Part shown: piece by piece, positions 6,020-9,195 of the stretch
How the letters are laid out: the number at the start of each line of letters is the position of its first letter
Position numbering within the stretch: the stretch's first letter is position 1
Program-made: the position numbers and the translations under genes
The notes under the pieces: model-generated
Told to the model about the DNA's origin: nothing
The model's input: the letters and a program-made list of their open reading frames with translations, nothing else
Database searches by the model: none
NCBI GenBank assembly: GCA_003218815.1
Contig: QHON01000176.1
Coordinates: forward strand, 1-9,195
Direction of reading: 5' to 3'
Length of the DNA stretch: 9,195 nucleotides
Source: Verrucomicrobiota bacterium
GTDB lineage: Bacteria; Verrucomicrobiota; Verrucomicrobiia; Chthoniobacterales; UBA10450

Positions 6020-7509
6020 TGGCCCGAGCGATCAGACTTCTCGCCGCTACTTCTGGCGCTCTCTGCTTTGTCCAAGAGGCGCACGGCGCAGATTCATACA
6101 GCGCGATCCGGCAGGATATCGCACGCGAGATTGCAGTCGGCCGCGCGACCGGTGTGGCGGTAGCTCTGACCCAAAACGGAAAGATCATCTGGCAAGAAGG
6201 CTTTGGCTGGACCGATAAGGAACGCGCGCTACGCGCGACACCGGATACACCTTTCTCCCTGGCGTCAGTCACGAAACCGTTTACGACGACGGCCCTGATG
6301 GTTCTGGTGGCGGCAAAGAAGGTATCGCTCGACGCGCGCGCCAACGATTACCTTGGCGCAGCCAAGATCAGGGCTGGTGTTGGTAATCCAAACGACGTGA
6401 CCGTTCGTGCGGTGGCTAGTCATTCATCCGGGCTTCCCGGGATATTCCAACTTTTTCCCGTCGGCGGTCCACGAAAGCAACCGTCGATGGATGACGTGAT
6501 CCGGGAGTATGGCGTGTTAGTGTCGCCGCCTAACGAGCGGTATCACTATTCGAACGTCGGCATGGGCATCGTTGCCCACATTGTCTCACGGAAGAGCGGT
6601 CTCGATTTCGGAGAATTCTTGCACCGCAAGGTTTTGGAGCCCTTGGGCCTAAGTCATAGCTTCTTCGATACGGATTTGTCTCGACGAGATGAAATGGCCC
6701 AGCGCTATGACGACTTAGGGAACGCCTTTCCTTTTTACGTTACTTCCACACCCGGCACCGGCGAGTTATATGCCAGCGCGCATGACGTGGCGCGCTTTGC
6801 CATGTTTCATTTAAAGGACCATCTGGCCGACCAGCAACCTATCCTAACCGCCCAACAAATCGACGAGCTTCACCACCCAGTGATTCGACTCTTAGCCGAC
6901 CGTTCCTATGGCGTTGGTTGGATGATCGGTCACGCCTTCGATGGAACAACGGTGCTTTATCATAATGGCAACCAAGCTGGCGTCGTTACCGTGATGATGC
7001 TACTGCCTTCACGTGACATGTCCTGCGTCGTCCTCACAAACCAGGATGACGACCAGAAATTGGTGGAGCGAATTCGAGATGGAACCATTCGGACGTTGGT
7101 CCCCGAGTGGAGCTGGAAGTCGCTGTCTCCACCACCTCCCGAACGGTTGCCGGAGACTTATCGCGACAATTGGCGGGACAGACTGCATGATGGCGACAAA
7201 GTAGTTCCACTCACTCTGTCTATCTCGGAAGGGGAATCCACTCTTTGTATTCAAGGGCAAAAGCCGGAACCGATCTCGGACCTGGGGCTGGTCGAAGGAA
7301 TGATGCAGGGTAAAACACGCGGCGACCTCGGGCTGCCCGCCACCAGAGCAGCCAAGTCCGTTGGACTCTCTTTACGCTTACAACTACGAGGTTCCAAGTT
7401 GGAGGGCGAGATCGGGGCAGAAGCACCAATCCCTCACGCGAGAGAAGCAGACCATCTTCCCTTTTGGGCGGAGTTTTCCAGGGTTGATCCTAACAATCCC
7501 GACCAGTGA
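6019..7509 (+). CDS. Secreted serine hydrolase, class C beta-lactamase/D-alanyl-D-alanine carboxypeptidase-like
   Basis: 496 residues from ATG 6019. The N-terminus is a signal peptide (MARAIRLLAATSGALCFV, probable cleavage near AHG). The open frame extends upstream to 5854, but that extension is hydrophilic and would bury the signal. The active-site motifs of the class C beta-lactamase fold are present: S83-x-x-K86 in SLASVTKPF, Y177-S-N179 in RYHYSNVG, and H315-N-G in LYHNGNQAG, occupying the place of the KTG triad. Other family signatures are SHSSGLPG near 134, the PLGLSHSFF segment, GTGELYASAHDVARF and YGVGWMIG. The domain ends near residue 360. A C-terminal region of about 130 residues follows that looks like the beta-rich accessory domain often attached to such esterases. 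Members act on beta-lactams, esters, or D-amino-acid peptides; the substrate is not predictable here, and a resistance role should not be assumed. It converges with the regulator gene 49 bases downstream. Confidence 0.9.
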   Translation: MARAIRLLAATSGALCFVQEAHGADSYSAIRQDIAREIAVGRATGVAVALTQNGKIIWQEGFGWTDKERALRATPDTPFSLASVTKPFTTTALMVLVAAKKVSLDARANDYLGAAKIRAGVGNPNDVTVRAVASHSSGLPGIFQLFPVGGPRKQPSMDDVIREYGVLVSPPNERYHYSNVGMGIVAHIVSRKSGLDFGEFLHRKVLEPLGLSHSFFDTDLSRRDEMAQRYDDLGNAFPFYVTSTPGTGELYASAHDVARFAMFHLKDHLADQQPILTAQQIDELHHPVIRLLADRSYGVGWMIGHAFDGTTVLYHNGNQAGVVTVMMLLPSRDMSCVVLTNQDDDQKLVERIRDGTIRTLVPEWSWKSLSPPPPERLPETYRDNWRDRLHDGDKVVPLTLSISEGESTLCIQGQKPEPISDLGLVEGMMQGKTRGDLGLPATRAAKSVGLSLRLQLRGSKLEGEIGAEAPIPHAREADHLPFWAEFSRVDPNNPDQ

Positions 7510-7544
7510 CTTCCACTTTTCCAAGCAGCTGCCGCCACCGCTTT

Positions 7545-7572
7545 TTGCTTGTTACTGGTTACTTATTGCTGC
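7545..7572. repeat. Degenerate heptamer tract across the regulator stop codon
   Basis: Four 7-base units on the plus strand start TTGCT, TTACT, TTACT, TTGCT followed by two variable bases (7545-7551, 7552-7558, 7559-7565, 7566-7572). The tract covers the last codons and the TAA of the minus-strand regulator (stop 7559-7561) and the adjacent convergent spacer. It has the same unit length and copy number as the tract at 4609-4636, but a different unit. The match is degenerate, so chance is harder to exclude than for that one. Confidence 0.5.
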
Positions 7573-8623
7573 TAGCCTTAGCCTTTCGTCGCTGTTGCAC
7601 GTGACGCATACTTCGAAAGTGGCGACGATATTGTCCAGGTGCAATTCTCAGTGCCCGCTGGAAAACGTTGCGCATCGAATTGACATTCCCAAAGCCGCAC
7701 TCTCCAGCAATTGTTTCCAGGCTGTTTCGGCTTTCTTCCAGTCGCCGGCGAGCTGCTTCAACTCGCAGGCGTTCCACAAACTTTGCGGGCGTCGTCTTCA
7801 TTTCTTTGGTGAAAACTCGGGCAAAATTACGAGGACTCATCGCTACCCGCTCTGCCAGCACCGGCACATTCAGCGGTTTGTTTAAATTATCGAGCACCCA
7901 TGACTCCAGTTCACGCAACGGTTTTCGGTCGGTCAGTTGCAGGGAAAGAGCCGCGCTAAATTGCGACTGCCCTCCTGGCCGGCGCAAATAAAGCACGAGG
8001 TTGCGGGCTACCTGCAACGCCAGTCGCGAGCCATGGTCCTCTTCCACGAGAGCCAATGCCAGGTCCATTCCTGCTGTGACCCCGGCAGACGTATACACAT
8101 TCTCGTCACGAATAAATATTGGGTCGGGGTCAATGTCGGCCCGCGGGCACTTTCCAGCGAGAAGCGCGCACCAGTTCCAATGAGTTGTCGCCTGGCGGCC
8201 GTCGAGCAAGCCGGCGCGAGCAAGGAGCATTGCGCCGGTACAGACCGAGCCGATTCGGCGAACTCGTCCAGCCATCTTTTTGATCCATCGCACTGCCTCA
8301 ATGCCTATCTCATCGTTCTCAATGGCACTGCCACCGGCTATGAGCAGAGTATCGATCTCCCCGCGCACTCGTCGAAACGTGTTATGCGCTGCGATTCGCA
8401 ATCCACAGTTGGTCACTACTGAGGTCTGGCGAGAGGTGGTTATGACTTCGACGGAATAAATCGGAGGAGACCCGGGATTTTGCCTGCTGAACATTTCTGC
8501 GGCACGAACAAAGACTTGAAGCGGTCCGACCAGATCCAGGATCTCGGTGCCGGGCCCGGCAATGAACAACACCCGTCGCGTTCTAGTTTGGACCTGCTCC
8601 TTATTATTAAGTAAGCGCTTCAC
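7559..8623 (-). CDS. GlxA-type transcriptional regulator: DJ-1/PfpI domain plus AraC-type DNA-binding domain
   Basis: 354 residues. Residues about 17-200 are a DJ-1/PfpI (class I amidotransferase-like) domain: RRVLFIAGPGTEILDLVGPLQVF, split here as a beta strand and the LDLVGP motif, then TLLIAGG near 92, the nucleophile-elbow motif GSVCTGA with C128, LLDGRQATTHW, and TSAGVTAGMDLALALVE. Residues about 235-335 are two AraC/XylS helix-turn-helix units (VPVLAERVAMSPRNFARVF and ETIAGECGFGNVNSMRNVF, ending PGQYRRHF). Proteins of this build are cytoplasmic regulators; the N-terminal domain is thought to sense a small ligand, often a nitrogen compound, though retained Cys does not prove catalysis. 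The start is GTG 8623, because an in-frame stop lies four codons upstream and the domain begins soon after; no Shine-Dalgarno is visible. The basic tail after residue 340 is partly encoded by a heptamer tract. No obvious target operon is adjacent. Confidence 0.92.
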   Translation of the reverse strand: MKRLLNNKEQVQTRTRRVLFIAGPGTEILDLVGPLQVFVRAAEMFSRQNPGSPPIYSVEVITTSRQTSVVTNCGLRIAAHNTFRRVRGEIDTLLIAGGSAIENDEIGIEAVRWIKKMAGRVRRIGSVCTGAMLLARAGLLDGRQATTHWNWCALLAGKCPRADIDPDPIFIRDENVYTSAGVTAGMDLALALVEEDHGSRLALQVARNLVLYLRRPGGQSQFSAALSLQLTDRKPLRELESWVLDNLNKPLNVPVLAERVAMSPRNFARVFTKEMKTTPAKFVERLRVEAARRRLEESRNSLETIAGECGFGNVNSMRNVFQRALRIAPGQYRRHFRSMRHVQQRRKAKASSNK

Positions 8624-8800
8624 GTTTCTAGATCATTCATGATATCTAACTTCCCGGGCGGACGACTGGCAACAATGACAATTATCATCACATTTCTGCC
8701 CTGCGCTGGCTAGATCTCTGATTTTTTGATCGCCGGCAAGCGTTGGAGCCTTAGAGAGAAGAGGACGGTAAAAAAATTATGGCGACCAAAACGCGTATCG
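8624..8800. promoter_or_regulatory. Spacer upstream of the regulator, with operator-like palindromes
   Basis: This AT-richer spacer of 177 bases holds no gene. ATGACAATTATCAT at 8675-8688 is a 14-base palindrome imperfect at one symmetric base pair. ATCAT-TC-ATGAT at 8632-8643 is a second inverted repeat about 10 bases before the regulator start. Between them on the minus strand a TTGCCA (8672-8667) and TAGATA (8648-8643) with an 18-base gap could be a weak promoter. The upstream palindrome would then sit next to the -35 and the downstream one over the transcription start, the usual places for activator and repressor sites. All of this is inferred from pattern alone. Confidence 0.35.
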
Positions 8801-9195
8801 TCATTTTTTCGGCGCAACGACGGGATAATTGAGGGACCGAAATATTTTCCAAGTTCCGTCCTCCGAGAGTCGCAAAATGTCCACGCTGCGGTTCTCGGCT
8901 TTGATCTCTGCTTTGCCGTCAGAGCTCCTGGCCTCGAGCCGCCAAGTAGAACGCACGAAACCAAGATTTCCGGAGCATTCGAATTCTTCGAATTTTGGGA
9001 TCCATCTGCGCGATTGCTCCGGGTGGGCGAACTCGTCTCGATAACTTTTCTCGAGATCCGCTTTCTTCGCGTCTGGTGCGCCTTGGAAGCTAAAGTTTAC
9101 GTCATCGGCAAAGATCGACATCGTTCCGGCAAGGTCATGATTTGCGTACGCCGCCACCCATTTTTCGAAAACAGACCGCAACGCTTCACATTCGG
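8801..9195 (-). CDS. SnoaL-like / nuclear transport factor 2-fold protein, 5' end outside the window
   Basis: At least 131 codons on the minus strand, open to the right edge. A TTG at 9181 could start it, but the frame stays open upstream (ECEA before LRSVFEKW), so the true start is probably beyond the window. The sequence has the usual layout of the SnoaL-like/DUF4440 group: a first helix (FEKWVAAYANHDLAGTMSIF), the ADDVNFSF strand, a variable middle, then WIPKFEEFECSGNLGFV, STWRLEARS, ENRSVDILRLSEDGTWKIF. Members are small cone-shaped proteins that act as isomerases, cyclases, or ligand-binding proteins; function cannot be given from this sequence. No signal peptide is seen in the visible part. 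It is on the same strand as the regulator but separated by 177 bases. Confidence 0.82.
   Translation of the reverse strand, partial: ECEALRSVFEKWVAAYANHDLAGTMSIFADDVNFSFQGAPDAKKADLEKSYRDEFAHPEQSRRWIPKFEEFECSGNLGFVRSTWRLEARSSDGKAEIKAENRSVDILRLSEDGTWKIFRSLNYPVVAPKK

Noticed and set aside
7521..7551. CAAGCA/TGCTTG inverted repeat after the hydrolase as a bidirectional terminator
   Set aside because: Six-base arms around an 18-base loop, with the T-run inside the loop rather than after the stem.
9010..9040. HPEQSRR peptide in the SnoaL-like protein as the translation of a known dispersed repeat
   Set aside because: The segment fits the normal family layout at this place, and the DNA has no palindromic or repeated structure around it.

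Overview
The window reads as ordinary chromosomal accessory DNA of a moderately GC-rich, free-living bacterium, with no plasmid, phage or CRISPR signature. The gene set is a secreted vanadium-haloperoxidase-type protein, a class III cyclase fused to a TolB-like/TPR region, exported peptidoglycan-binding and serine-hydrolase proteins, a GlxA-type regulator and a SnoaL-like protein. The style of these proteins resembles soil Verrucomicrobiota (Chthoniobacterales-like) or possibly Acidobacteriota. This placement is inferred from protein style only and was not tested by a search.

Layout. At 1-962 (minus) lies the N-terminal part of a vanadium-dependent haloperoxidase-like protein, broken by a frameshift near 480 and running off the left edge. 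A divergent spacer (963-1244) with a good sigma70-like promoter for the minus gene separates it from an exported two-domain peptidoglycan-binding protein (1245-2048, plus) with a His/Asp-rich tail. Convergent to that is a 671-residue class III nucleotide cyclase with TolB-like and TPR regions (2128-4143, minus). Upstream of it come a 22-codon fossil of another cyclase/TPR-type C-terminus (4259-4327) and then an aldo/keto reductase (4328-5185, minus). A small exported protein of unknown function (5318-5803, minus) is divergent from a secreted class C beta-lactamase-fold serine hydrolase (6019-7509, plus), which is preceded by a possible leader ORF overlapping its start. A GlxA-type DJ-1/PfpI-AraC regulator (7559-8623, minus) converges on the hydrolase, and a 5'-truncated SnoaL-like gene (8801-9195, minus) ends the window.

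No obvious pathway or multigene defence/metabolic system ties these genes together; most appear to be single-gene units. The cyclase and the regulator point to signalling and stress-response roles, while the haloperoxidase, peptidoglycan-binding protein, small exported protein and hydrolase are all predicted to be exported.

The less expected content is at small scale. There are four short tandem-repeat tracts: two degenerate heptamer tracts of 28 bp, one inside the reductase coding sequence and one across the regulator's stop codon, and two octamer tracts of 24 bp, each just upstream of a gene start and in the same orientation relative to that gene. In addition there are the gene-tail fossil abutting the reductase stop codon and a likely microhomology-mediated deletion in the haloperoxidase gene. 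I did not find a convincing previously undescribed system.
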